From assembly GCA_003024985.2 (NCBI GenBank), contig PXIH01S0006656.1: DNA of 12,335 bases, one strand, 5' to 3'. The DNA is from Euperipatoides rowelli (lineage: Eukaryota > Onychophora > Udeonychophora > Euonychophora > Peripatopsidae). How positions within the stretch are numbered: position 1 is the stretch's first letter; each line of letters opens with the position of its first letter. This document shows positions 1 through 8,682 of the stretch, piece after piece. The notes under the pieces were generated by a model. The model was not told the origin of the DNA, did not search any database, and saw nothing but the letters and a program-made list of their open reading frames with translations. The position numbers and the translations under genes are program-made.

Positions 1-331
1 TTTGGAGTGGATGATAAATAACACATGTTGATTTTCAAAGTTATTTATAACAAGAATTTACTGTATATACTTTTATATTATTTTGATCTAATTGACCGTT
101 TAGGTGTTGAATAATAGATAAATATTGTTTTCATAAAAAAAAAATTCTGACCAAGTTTTACTAGTTGATTTCTTGAATACAAAAAAAAAAGATAAATTTG
201 TATTTCTTATAATTAGTATTTTTTTTTAAATCTCTTGGGATAATTAAAGACAAATATATTTTGATTCTATGAAAGTAAAAAAAAAAAAAACTTTTGTTAA
301 TTATAAAATTATTGAATTTGAGAGAAAAAAA

Positions 332-405
332 GTTGACTCTCATTCGATTTTGGAGTGGAACTGCTAATTGAAATTTGTCGACTCAGATTCGACTTTGGAG
401 TGGAA
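332..405. repeat. 45-bp-period direct repeat near the left edge
   Basis: A 29-base element at 332-360 (GTTGACTC..ATTCGATTTTGG then AGTGGAA) recurs at 377-405 with four mismatches (GTCGACTC..ATTCGACTTTGG then AGTGGAA). The period is 45 bases. The first 11 bases of the window, TTTGGAGTGGA, match the 3' end of the same element, so another copy probably lies just outside to the left. No coding frame is shared between copies. It may be the edge of a minisatellite or a repeated part of a transposon terminus. Confidence 0.75.
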
Positions 406-1539
406 AGTGTTAAAAACAAAATGTAGTACATAGCCTAAATGCTATAATAGACACTATATTTTTTTTTGTTTCTAAAATTTTTTTTTTTTTAAAACCTAAT
501 GATTTTCAGATTATGAGCTTTTAAATTTGTGGAATTTTCTACTTGCCATGATTTTAGATAAATATTTATTTTTAATGGTCAATAATAAACAGCAGTTTAA
601 GATAAACTTTAAAAACTTTATTAGGATGATGATAGCTTACACTTATAAATCTTAAATATGAAAAAAAAAAAAAAATTATTATACTCATCAATAATGCACT
701 CATTACTTATAACATTTGAATTATTACGTGTCAATACCTCATAGTATTCAAACCGGTGGAACACATGTATTCCTGTTCTTGAATATTCCCAATGGGATGC
801 ACCCAAATTTGCGATCACAAAATTATTGCTCAAGCAGAGTATTGGCTTGTACAGACTGATCTCAATTTAACTTGGTGTGACCAACCCGTCAGTCAGTTGC
901 AAATTATTATTATTTCATTGCTGCACTTGGAGGTAAATGAATGGTGTCTGCTGATGAATTATAATAAAAACAATGTTGTCTATGTATTTTTTGCGGAACC
1001 ATATTTTGCACCTGTAATCTCATGAGAAATACAATGTTGATTAAATCAGGATTTTTCTTTAAAAGGTATAAAAATTTAACATTGCTTTTTTTGAAGATTG
1101 CTAAGGTTGTGTCAAACCTAGGGATTGCCGAGTAACTCCAAATGCATTGGTACAGTAGGCTATGTACTGCAGTTAAATCTAAAGCACGTCGAAGAAACAA
1201 ACAACATAAATGAAGTTGATTCTATCCATTTATCAATTATTTGAAAGAATCCCACATGCCCAAAATTTCACGATCCCAAAGAAACATAACTACCGAATGT
1301 GGAGAGGGCAGATTTGACACAATTCATTTTCAGAATAAGTGCAATAAATAGATCAATGTGGGTTTTGATTCAGTTTGAGTAAATACAGTAAGTTTTATCA
1401 ATGGATAAAATTCCTTTTCTGAAATGCTAACAACAAATTTATTTTGAAGTAAATAAAATAAATTTTTATACCCAGTAATAATAATGAATATGACATGTTA
1501 AGAAATATGGCAAGCCTATAATGTATTGTTATAACATCA
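406..1539. other. Noncoding AT-rich stretch, no gene recognised
   Basis: Long A and T runs occur (for example 661-675). The segment 780-1200 is less AT-rich, and both strands carry open frames of 70-96 codons (minus strand 910-1200 the longest). I see no domain, no catalytic motif and no good splice pair. An open frame of that size is expected about once in a window of this composition. Positions 873-883 carry TGGTGTGACCA, the reverse complement of an 11-mer found in the 4292/5191 repeats. Confidence 0.6.
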
Positions 1540-1594
1540 AATATACTGTAGTATATATACTGTTTACAGTATATACTGTATACTACAGTATATT
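1540..1594. repeat. Long near-perfect inverted repeat (hairpin or cruciform)
   Basis: The left arm 1540-1563 (AATATACTGTAGTATATATA then CTGT) is complementary over its full 24 bases to the right arm 1566-1594, with a two-base TT loop. The only interruption is a five-base insertion (CTGTA) in the right arm. The arms are built from repeated TACTGTA/TACAGTA words, so slippage within that word could explain the insertion. In double-stranded DNA it could extrude as a cruciform, and in RNA it would form a strong stem. I see no gene attached to it. Confidence 0.85.
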
Positions 1595-3664
1595 TTATAG
1601 AGATAATACAGCTAATACTTTATAGAGATGTAAGGTTCTTGAAAGGTTTGTGTATAATGCTGAAAATCTAATTTAAAATAATTATTTAATTTCCCATGGT
1701 AAATTAATGGTATCAATATAGCTTTTATTTTCTGGTTTAATATTTTGAATACCAGCTTCCTGAAGGAAACTATAACATATTGTATACAGCTCAAGATAGA
1801 ATAGATTTTTTTTTTTAATCATGCCATGTATCTTTTACAATAAAACTAAAAGAATTGAATAAAACAATAAAAAAGTTATTCAAATTGGAAAAGCATTTAG
1901 TTTTGAATTGATGCTAGTGGATTTCATACTATTTTAAGTAATGATTTTCTGATTTTTACTACACCCATACAATTATGAGCTTCAGTTCAAAAGTGTTAAC
2001 TATAGAGTAATATGTAAAGTGATAAATTCCATAGGGTTCCCTCCCACTATTTCAGGCTTGGGACTGACAAGTGAATATAACTTGGATGGTTATGTGTGCT
2101 AGACATATATTTTTTATCATGCTGTTAGCCTGTTTTATATTGTGAATAAGAAAAAAGTAAAAGCAAACAAGCAAGCAAATTAGAAAGCTGTTAAACCCTC
2201 AACCCATAAGCGGCAAAAGAAATGCAGACACACACAATACATGCAAGTTACAAAGCACTTGGCGTGGTTAAACCCTTAAATTTTAAAGTAAATTTAAAGC
2301 AAAGCTCATCTAATAAAGTATAGACAGGAAAGACAGATGCTGCTAAGAAAAATAAGAAAAAGTGCATTTTCTAGAATAAAATATGCTGAGGGACTGATTA
2401 TATAATAAGATTTTGTATAACCCTATTGTAACAATGGAAAGGCAAATTTACCATTGTGGACCAGTAACTTTAATGAGGGATGCCAAAAGCTTTTTTTTTT
2501 TTTTTGTAAAGGGAGAGGGGGAAGACAAAAGTGTTCATAGAATTTCACAGTAGGTGGTGGCCACAAATTTTTAAACATCTGTGGAAAATTGATAAATGAG
2601 TTTTTGCATGTTCAAAATTATATAAGCTATTAAGGTGAGTTGGTTAGTAATTTTAATGAACAGTTAACCATCCTAAATTACATCTTAAAGATCAACGAAA
2701 TGGATTTTTTTTAAGGTGGTATATGGTCAGGAAAAGACCAAAATATCAATTTTTAGATTTTGACATTTTTAAATTCTGTTTATTTTTAAACAAAATAAAA
2801 TTAAACTTGGGAAGAATAGTACATTTATTATTCTCAAAATCAAGTATTTAGTGACCAAGGGTGCATAAATTTATCAAAATTAATTTTTAAAAATGACTTG
2901 TAAACCATAGATTTGAATGCGAATATCTCCGCTATTAGTCGAGACAAAAACATGCGGTTTGTTTCTAAAAATTAATTAATGAGACAAATCGGCTAAAACA
3001 GATATTGTAATAACCTTCAACCAATTTTTCTGAAAATTAGCTTCCATATTGAGATATTTAAATAATGGTCAGTTGAATTATGGCTTGCTTCAACAGCCAA
3101 TAAAAATGGAGTATTTGTTCCTTTACTAATGTGTCATGTGACTCATGTCACACAGAATTCTTCACTATCATGGCTACAGTGTATTTTGATCTTTCAAGAT
3201 TTGGATTATAATATTCTAAGTATAGTCTTACTTTCATCTTGTTTTAAAAATATATTAATAAATTTAATTGATTTAACTTTAATAAATTCTACTTTAACTT
3301 ATTAAAAAGGTTTTATTCAACAGTTTTTATTAAGCGCGATCCGAAAACCACGTGTTGCGTCTTTTCTTTTTTTAATTCCAATGAATCTTTTTTAAAAAAT
3401 TTCGATAAATTTTCTATTAAAAGTTAAAAAAAAAAATAATAGGTTTTATTATTTTTTGTAATAGTGTTAGTTTGATATTTTTTAAATATATACAGTAGAT
3501 AGCCTTATGCCTGGTTGTTTACTAAGTTAAAAATGTTAATGCATTTTATTTCCTCTCGATTATTTTAAATAGTGGCCTAACTGTTTTTGATAAATTAAAC
3601 TTGTGTCTTGTCAGCATTTTTATAAATATTTGCAATAAAAATTCATACCTAAGCAGCATGTTTT
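1595..3664. other. Presumed intronic or intergenic AT-rich DNA, no gene recognised
   Basis: The stretch contains poly-A/T runs, including a long T-run near 2490-2505 followed by a purine run. It also has short GCAA and CA repeats near 2163-2236. The segment 2900-3010 is richer in CpG and has GAGACAAA twice (about 2939 and 2981). Positions 3137-3152 form TGTGAC-TCAT-GTCACA around an AP-1-like TGACTCA. Positions 3335-3359 carry a small CpG cluster with an E-box. A frame without a start codon is open over about 54 codons near 3267-3427 on the plus strand, but it resembles nothing I know. Confidence 0.6.
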
Positions 3665-3668
3665 AAAG

Positions 3669-3706
3669 TTTTTTTTTTTTTTTGGGGGGGGGGTTTGGGG
3701 GAGGAC
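3669..3706 (+). repeat. T15-G10 homopolymer junction with further G-runs
   Basis: Fifteen T are followed directly by ten G, then TTT, five G and AGG. The G-runs (10, 5 and 2 within 21 bases) give G-quadruplex potential on the plus strand, and the tract is the longest G run in the window. Homopolymer lengths here are prone to sequencing error, so exact counts are uncertain. Confidence 0.85.
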
Positions 3707-4291
3707 CAGGACATCAATTTTGCAGTTTAGGAGGTAGCCTATATTGTTTCCTGTTGCCCCTTATTTTTTATTTACAGTCCTTTTTTTTTATCAAGACTAA
3801 AATGGATAGTAGCCTTAATTTATTTACAGTCCTAACCTCATCCCAACCTGAACCCTAACTCCTTTTACGTATTAAACCCACAATGCCCCCAAACTCAAAA
3901 GAGGTACAATAAACCTTTTTTGACACTGTAAATAATAAAAAAACACGAAATATCCCCTAAATTGCATAAGTACCAAAAAAATGAAGGTCTAAACCTAGAG
4001 GGATAACTAGAAACAGGAGTAAAAAAAAAAAATGTTTAACATGAGAACCTGTAGATGATAGACATTGTTCCAAATAATGATGGGGCTGTTACATGTTTTA
4101 TTAAAAATATTTTATATGAAGAAAATTTAAATGTCAGCAAGAAATTCCACGAGTGCTTCAAACATATTCAAAACTTTTTGTCAGTCCCCAAGTGATGCAA
4201 ACATTGAGCCCATTGACCAGCAGCATCTCAGTATCTAAAATAGTAAAATAAAATGTTTTCCCCCTTATTGTGGATCTTAATTCTAAAATAA
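3707..4291. other. Noncoding stretch with short repeats, no gene recognised
   Basis: TATTTACAGTCCT occurs at 3769-3781 and 3821-3833, each preceded by GTAGCCT. The following C-rich stretch, about 3832-3862 (cctaacct..cccaacct..aaccctaact), loosely resembles degenerate telomere-type CCCTAA repeats but has no regular array. The rest is AT-rich with an A-run near 4021. I see no exon. Confidence 0.6.
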
Positions 4292-4344
4292 AAATTCATG
4301 AAGATCCAAATGGAGGAATTTAAGCTTCAGTAGTGGTCACACCA
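4292..4344. repeat. 53-bp dispersed direct repeat, copy 1
   Basis: The sequence from AAATTCATGAAGATCC to GTGGTCACACCA matches 5191-5243 at 51 of 53 positions with no gap. Homology stops abruptly at both ends. It is therefore a short interspersed unit and not the edge of a larger visible duplication. No long coding frame is shared. It could be a terminal or internal repeat of a nonautonomous element whose body lies between the copies, or a dispersed repeat family. Confidence 0.9.
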
Positions 4345-5190
4345 CCAGTAATAAAATTGTATTGCATTTTGGTACAGTATATGTAATAAAAAAATAAAAA
4401 AAAATATGAAGTATCATTGGTTGAAATTTTGCAACTGTAAACAATTATGGCATTTTCTCACAATTAAGATTTTTGCCTACTTTCCTTTACCAAGAAAACA
4501 ACCGTTTGTCTATTTTTGGGCAGAAAAACTTGAATTTTTTTTTTATAGTTTAAGGTGTGGCAAAGCCGATAATATATTTAGTTTTTCTCTATCAATCATA
4601 GATTTTCTTAAACTTAAAAAAATAATAAAATGCAACATTGTGCTATTAGTTCAAGCATAGAATTAATGAGATTGCATTTTTCCAGCCGTATATCTCATAC
4701 TGTATAGCTTACTTAATAAAAATAGTTTACGGCATAATGAAGGGCATTGGTGGTGTTTTTGAAGAATTTCCTCACATTTCATGAGCTGTTTCCAATTTAC
4801 TAATGTGTACTAATTGATTGTCTTCCACAGCTAAGCAGATTGCTGCAATTACCTACACTGTCTCTGTTCCCAATCAACTGGAGTGGTTGGCCTTAGGAAT
4901 TTATTATATCCCAAGTGCCATCTCTCATCAAAATAACTTTCATTTTGATTTTCCATAGTTGGTAGTTGGAATCATTTAATTCTGTAATGTAGGATTTTTC
5001 ACTATCATTGCTATTAGCCATGAAGAAAGAAAATTATGAAATAAAAAAAAATTTCAAAAGAGAATAATTTTTTATGTAGTTATTTTGGAGCTTGGAGGCC
5101 CCATAACCTGAGTTCACAATTTATGGAGTTATAAAATGAAGAAAGCATCGATTTATTTGACCCATTTTTAAAAGGAAGAAAATCTCATAT
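4345..5190. other. 846-bp interval between the two 53-bp repeats, no gene recognised
   Basis: A plus-strand frame of 84 codons (4406-4660) begins MKYHWLKFCNC but has the A/T-driven F, K and L content of a chance frame and no domain. The segment 4830-4920 is less AT-rich than its surroundings (for example ccaatcaactggagtggttg) but has no splice pair or motif I can name. I find no transposase, integrase or reverse-transcriptase motif to support reading the interval as an element body. Confidence 0.55.
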
Positions 5191-5243
5191 AAATTCATGA
5201 AGATCCAAATGGAGGAATTTAAGCTTTAGGAGTGGTCACACCA
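5191..5243. repeat. 53-bp dispersed direct repeat, copy 2
   Basis: Second copy of the unit at 4292-4344, offset by 899 bp in the same orientation, with two mismatches (TTCAGTAG against TTTAGGAG). The flank on the right (ttaacaccttatc) is unrelated to the flank of copy 1. Confidence 0.9.
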
Positions 5244-7141
5244 TTAACACCTTATCTAGAACAGGTAGCACGCAAAAGAATGCTGTGTCATCCGGTCTCA
5301 TGCCATTTTAACATTACATATTATTCAAAATACTGAACGAGAAGGCAAATTAAGTGAATTTGAGACATTGTCTGCAAAATTTAATTTTGTTGATCTAGTT
5401 GGATCTCAGCGTTAAAACGAACAGGAGAAACTGAGAGTTAGCTTAAAGAGGGTATTAACATCAACTGGGCCCATTATAACCAAAACAAATAAACAAGTTG
5501 AGTTTTAGCTTGAAAAAAAATCGTTTTAATTAGAAAAGAACAATTAATAAAGAAGAAGATTAAAGTTTAGTGAGCTATGTTTTAGAGAATGAAGAGAGCC
5601 CACATGTCATAGAAATTATACAAAGCAACTTACAGTATATGGATTCAAAGCTGGCTGCTTACAAAATATTAATATGCAACATAATTTTTAAAAAATTATA
5701 AATTATTTTGCATTAACTTTTAGTATTTAAAAACTGGGATGTGTTGTAAATGCTTTAGAAAATATATACAGTATATATATTTTTCACTTTTTTGGCAAAA
5801 GTAGTATTCTTAAGTCAAGAAGTAGCTTACATTTATTTTATTTTACAACATTCATTTGTATAGTCCTATTGGTCTTAAGTTTTTAATGCATGTATTCTAA
5901 ATGTCTTAGAACTGGCAAGAAAATCTATTAGTGAATTACCGGTATATCTTTTGACTTTTGTTCTTCAGAGATTTTAGTATAGAAATAATTTTATTTAAAG
6001 TTAGGCTAGTTATTTTATTTTAGAAACTTTATTTTTTTTTAATATAGCTTTGCGTAAGTTAATAAAAGATATAATTGCTGTATATTAAAAAAAAAAAACA
6101 AATGTAGCCTATAACTATTATAGATATTTGATGATGTAAATCTGACCTTATTTTAATTATAATTTTTATGTTTTAAACTGATATTAGGAAGTGATCTAGA
6201 GAGGCTAGTTTAAAGCCGATTAACTGGTTAGCAAAATAAATATTTTCCCCTTCCCTAGATATGACAAAAATGAGCATGTTTAATACTCATTGAATTATCA
6301 CCTTAAAAATATATACAATATATATATATACAGTATATTCAAAGGTTTTTAATGTTATAATTTTTAACTCAAACGTTTGATTTTTTTTAATACATCGATT
6401 TCTCTTAGTTAATTCTCTTGAGACCTAGTTTTTCTCTAACTATTTCACTAGTGTTATGATACTGTAGATGAATAATCTGAGATAACAATACCATATTACA
6501 ATGAGTGAGTGATATTTACATTAATGTAAATAATATTGCTTAAAGAACTTGGGAAAGGGGGAATATGAGAGAATTTAGTTGACACAGTATTTATAATTTA
6601 TTATTAAAGAAGCATTTTGATTTTGAACTTATCAAAATTTGAATTAGGCCTACAATACTAATTGAGATTTCACTGTAGCACTATAATTTTTTTCTCATCA
6701 TTATAAAAACTATACTTTCTTTTTTTTTTTTTAAAAAAAAAGGTGCTTTTGTCAAAAAAAAAAGTATGAAAAACTGTCACACTCAGAATAAAGAGTTACC
6801 AGTTTATAAAAAAATAACAAATAGTTTAAAAAGGGGAACAAGTAGGAGCCCTGCATTATAAATGAAGTATTAATCAATGTAATGGTATTCAAAATAAAGC
6901 ATAAGAAATTTTCATTGCCTAGATTTGAGAAAAGCATCTTTTATAAATGTAAAATTAAAAAATGTTTAGTTTTATAGTCTATGATGATATACAGTAGGTG
7001 GGGTTTTAAAAAATAACTGAAAATTCTGAGTATTATTTTGATAGAATTAAAAAGAAAATGCCTTGGCAAGCTGAACATTTTTACACTTATTGAAACTGAG
7101 AAAACTTAATTTTGAAAAACATAATAAAATAAATAACTCAC
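5244..7141. other. Presumed 3' intron of MAP2K4, AT-rich, no exon recognised
   Basis: This stretch follows the kinase donor site at 7141. I looked on the minus strand for the catalytic loop (HRDxKPSN), DFG and the activation segment and found none. TA-rich tracts with embedded ACAGTATAT lie at 5761-5780 and 6307-6340. T13 directly followed by A9 at 6720-6741 is a self-complementary homopolymer hairpin. TAGGCCTA occurs at 6645-6652. A minus-strand frame at 6752-6937 is phenylalanine- and leucine-rich and looks accidental. Confidence 0.6.
6720..6741. repeat. T13-A9 self-complementary homopolymer pair
   Basis: Thirteen T are followed directly by nine A, forming a fully self-complementary pair. 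Such pairs often arise when an A-tailed retroelement inserts next to a T-run. No element body was recognised on either side. Confidence 0.8.
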
Positions 7142-7261
7142 TGCTCCAGTTACTTTGCCTAAAATATCTTCAGGTATCCTTTGGTTAAGTTTTTCAAAAA
7201 GGAATTTATAAAATTTATCTAATGACGTTTCCATTACTTCCATACAAATCCAACAGTCACC
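7142..7261 (-). CDS. MAP2K4: MAP2K4 (MKK4) exon: beta 5, hinge, helix D and start of helix E
   Basis: Third MKK4 exon, again 120 bases and 40 residues in phase 0. It opens GDCWICMEVM, the beta-5 strand and the hinge that contacts the ATP adenine, then ETSLDKFYKF for helix D. It closes RIPEDILGKVTGA at the start of helix E. The acceptor is cattgcag-like (tttgcag before GGT) and the donor is GCA followed by gtgagt, a strong consensus. The segment between FYK and IPE has the MKK4 length, one residue longer than in MKK3/6 as I recall them. TSLDKF and IPEDILGK, however, are spelled as in MKK3/6. The next expected block (VKALNHL..HRDxKPSN, then DFG) is not found in the remaining 7.1 kb, so the reading frame leaves the window through a long intron. 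Confidence 0.94.
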
Positions 7262-7493
7262 CTGCAAATGAATTTATATTATTAAAAAAATGAATGAATA
7301 AAACAACAAATCGTTAAAAAAGTTAAATTAAGGAAAATGTTGCCAATGATTGACAGAATATTTTTTTGCTAAAACCTCCAAATAGTCTCTACGTCTATCT
7401 GAAAATATTATTATTAGCTATTTAAAAATTGACATTTGATTGGTCCGTTATAGCAATTTGTAATGGCTTGCACTAACTTAAGTATAGAATTTG

Positions 7494-7713
7494 GTCGGTG
7501 TAGCTGAGTGGCCATTTTTGTACGACCAAAACAAGCTAGGAATTCATGCATCTAGGTGTTATAAAAAAGATTCTTTAAGTAATAAAGAAAATGCAACAAG
7601 ATTCTTTTTAGATTCCCAGTGTAATTTTAGCTATTCTTGTCAGTACGATCCATGGGGATATAAAACTTTTTTTCAAACTGGAAGTCCAAATAAAATATAA
7701 AAAAAAAAAAAAA
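7494..7713 (+). mobile_element. Possible tRNA-headed SINE remnant with A-rich tail
   Basis: A seven-base acceptor-like GTCGGTG is followed exactly at tRNA position 8 by TAGCTGAGTGG (7501-7511), a full match to the RNA polymerase III A-box pattern TRGCNNARYNGG. About 30 bases on, at 7539-7552, GGAATTCATGCATC sits where a B box (GGTTCGAnnCC) is expected, but it is degenerate. The segment ends in AAATAAAATAT plus 15 A (7699-7713), like a SINE tail. The total of about 220 bp is a normal SINE size. An open frame of 69 codons across this stretch has no recognisable domain and is probably accidental. The weak B box and the absence of a second copy in the window keep this tentative. Confidence 0.35.
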
Positions 7714-8034
7714 CATACATACATATTTACGGCTTAAGATACAACTACCGTATATTTAGCTTAATAAATAATGCATTAAAGATTTTAAATTCAAAACGAT
7801 TTCATATTTCTAGATAGTTGGTCTCCATGGGGATACAGTATATAATTTGTATCTTTTTTTTTTCAAACTGGAAGTCCAAATAAAATATATAAAAAAAAAA
7901 AAAAAAATATTTACGGCTTAAGATACAACTACCGTATAATTAGCTTAATAAATAATGCATTAAAGATTTTAAATTCAAAACGATTTCATATTTCTAAATG
8001 GTTGGTCTCCATGGGGATACAGTATATAATTTGA
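7650..8034. repeat. Tandem duplication, about 184-bp unit, two copies plus a fragment
   Basis: The stretch from tttcaaactggaagtcc at 7671 recurs at 7861. Both copies run through an A-run (15 and 17 A), then ttacggcttaagatacaact, aataatgcattaaag, and ggtctccatggggatacagt, and end at tacagtatataatttg. Offsets are 190 at the left part and 184 from ttacgg onward, the difference coming mainly from the A-run and a CATA stretch present only in copy 1. A third, partial trace of the unit end (ccatggggata) lies at 7650-7660. Apart from the A-run, only a handful of bases differ, so the duplication is fairly recent. Each copy contains the inverted pair TACGG and CCGTA around a 15-base loop. It lies wholly within the kinase intron 7262-8169. 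Confidence 0.93.
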
Positions 8035-8169
8035 TCCTCAAATTAGTATGCTTAGGAGTTTGAAAATTGTTCAGTCACAAATTTTAAATTAGAAATCCTC
8101 ATAAAAAAAATTCAGTTAGATTTATTTAGATATTTAATAATTTTAAATTCGGCACATGATTTAGCCTAC

Positions 8170-8289
8170 CTCTTTAAAAATGGCACCAAAAAATTGCACA
8201 ATAAATGGACAGTCATTACTTCTCATAACCACATCAAGATCCATTAATAATTGTTTTTGTTCTTTCTCATCTACTGTTGACCTTATCCT
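8170..8289 (-). CDS. MAP2K4: MAP2K4 (MKK4) exon: helix C and beta 4 of the kinase N-lobe
   Basis: This is the second MKK4 exon in view: 120 bases, 40 residues, phase 0 at both ends. It begins RIRSTVDEKEQKQLLMDLDV, which continues directly from MAVK of the exon at 10197-10310 and is close to identical to animal MKK4. It continues VMRSNDCPFIVQFFGAIFKE, corresponding to helix C, the helix C-beta 4 turn and beta 4-beta 5. The acceptor is ttatttcag before AGG and the donor is GAG followed by gtaggc. Substitutions from the vertebrate form as I recall it (F for Y after DCP and after QF, I for L, K for R) are conservative, so the exon looks intact and under constraint. The intron to the upstream exon is 1907 bp and the intron to the downstream exon is 908 bp. 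Confidence 0.95.
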
Positions 8290-8622
8290 CTGAAATAAAA
8301 ATAAATGTTTATATTAAAATGTAAATTAATGACTTTCCACTAAACCATAATTAAAATAATTTCAAATGAACAAAAACATTTAGCAAATATTACACAGAAG
8401 CTCAATGAATTGAGATTTTTAAAAAATTGTAAATCACAGACCAAGTGCACATCACAACATATCCACTTCTCAAAATTTATATAAAAAAAGTGTCAAATTT
8501 CAAATTGTCCAAACAAAAGCAAATTAATAAATATCATTATCAAATGTGTGCCTCTTTAAAAAATTAAAAAAAAAAAAAAAAAAGGTACATTTTATTGATC
8601 CTTCCTCCTCAATAAAACCTAC

Positions 8623-8682
8623 ATCATAAGTACTGTTTTCTAGGTAATGATAAAGTTCCAGCTGTTGGTCGTCACTGACAAA
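8623..8682 (-). other. Possible 60-nt cassette exon inside the MAP2K4 intron
   Basis: On the minus strand a 20-codon open segment (FVSDDQQLELYHYLENSTYD) is bounded by a pyrimidine-rich acceptor (cttcgctttactag) and a fair donor, GAT followed by gtaggt. Its length is a multiple of three, and both ends are phase 0 relative to the flanking kinase exons. It could therefore be inserted between the catalytic lysine and helix C without breaking the frame. The frame stays open past the donor for about 13 more codons until it enters a poly-T run (minus strand). I recognise no homologue. Open frames of about 33 codons do occur by chance in DNA of this composition, and a 20-residue insert after beta 3 would probably disturb kinase folding. 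It may be a chance pseudo-exon. Confidence 0.25.

Larger units (their letters stand above)
7262..8169 (-). other. MAP2K4: MAP2K4 intron, 908 bp
   Basis: The intron is bounded by the donor gtaggc (just below 8170) and the acceptor ending tttgcag (just above 7261), phase 0. More than half of it (7494-8034) is the SINE-like segment and the tandem duplication. This suggests that intron length here has grown by repeat insertion and local duplication. I see no coding sequence of the kinase within it. Confidence 0.85.

Noticed and set aside
332-405. DFG-like codons (GATTTTGGAGTG) as a kinase motif on the plus strand
   Set aside because: Wrong strand for the kinase gene, no flanking kinase sequence, and the same words recur as a noncoding tandem repeat.
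910-1200. Minus-strand 96-codon open frame starting MFLRRALDLTAV
   Set aside because: No domain or family recognised, and no splice or promoter context. A frame of this length is expected about once by chance in a window of this size and composition.
3267-3427. Plus-strand open frame of about 54 codons without a start, possible exon
   Set aside because: No recognised similarity and A/T-driven composition. The acceptor-like ttcaacag inside it is not paired with a convincing donor.
3832-3862. Interstitial telomere repeat (CCCTAA)n
   Set aside because: Only one exact CCCTAA and several loose variants, with no regular array.
4406-4660. Plus-strand 84-codon open frame
   Set aside because: Content is dominated by F, K, L and I as expected from A/T-rich DNA, with no motif and no matching frame in the neighbouring repeats.
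1-7141. Remaining MAP2K4 exons (HRD, DFG, activation loop)
   Set aside because: I looked on the minus strand for sequences encoding these motifs and found none, so they are not annotated.
7494-7566. Functional tRNA gene
   Set aside because: The A box is good, but the B box is degenerate and no complete cloverleaf with anticodon stem can be drawn.
7491-7700. Plus-strand 69-codon frame starting MVGVAEWPF
   Set aside because: It overlaps the A-box element and ends in the A-rich tail. It is better explained as part of a repeat than as a gene.
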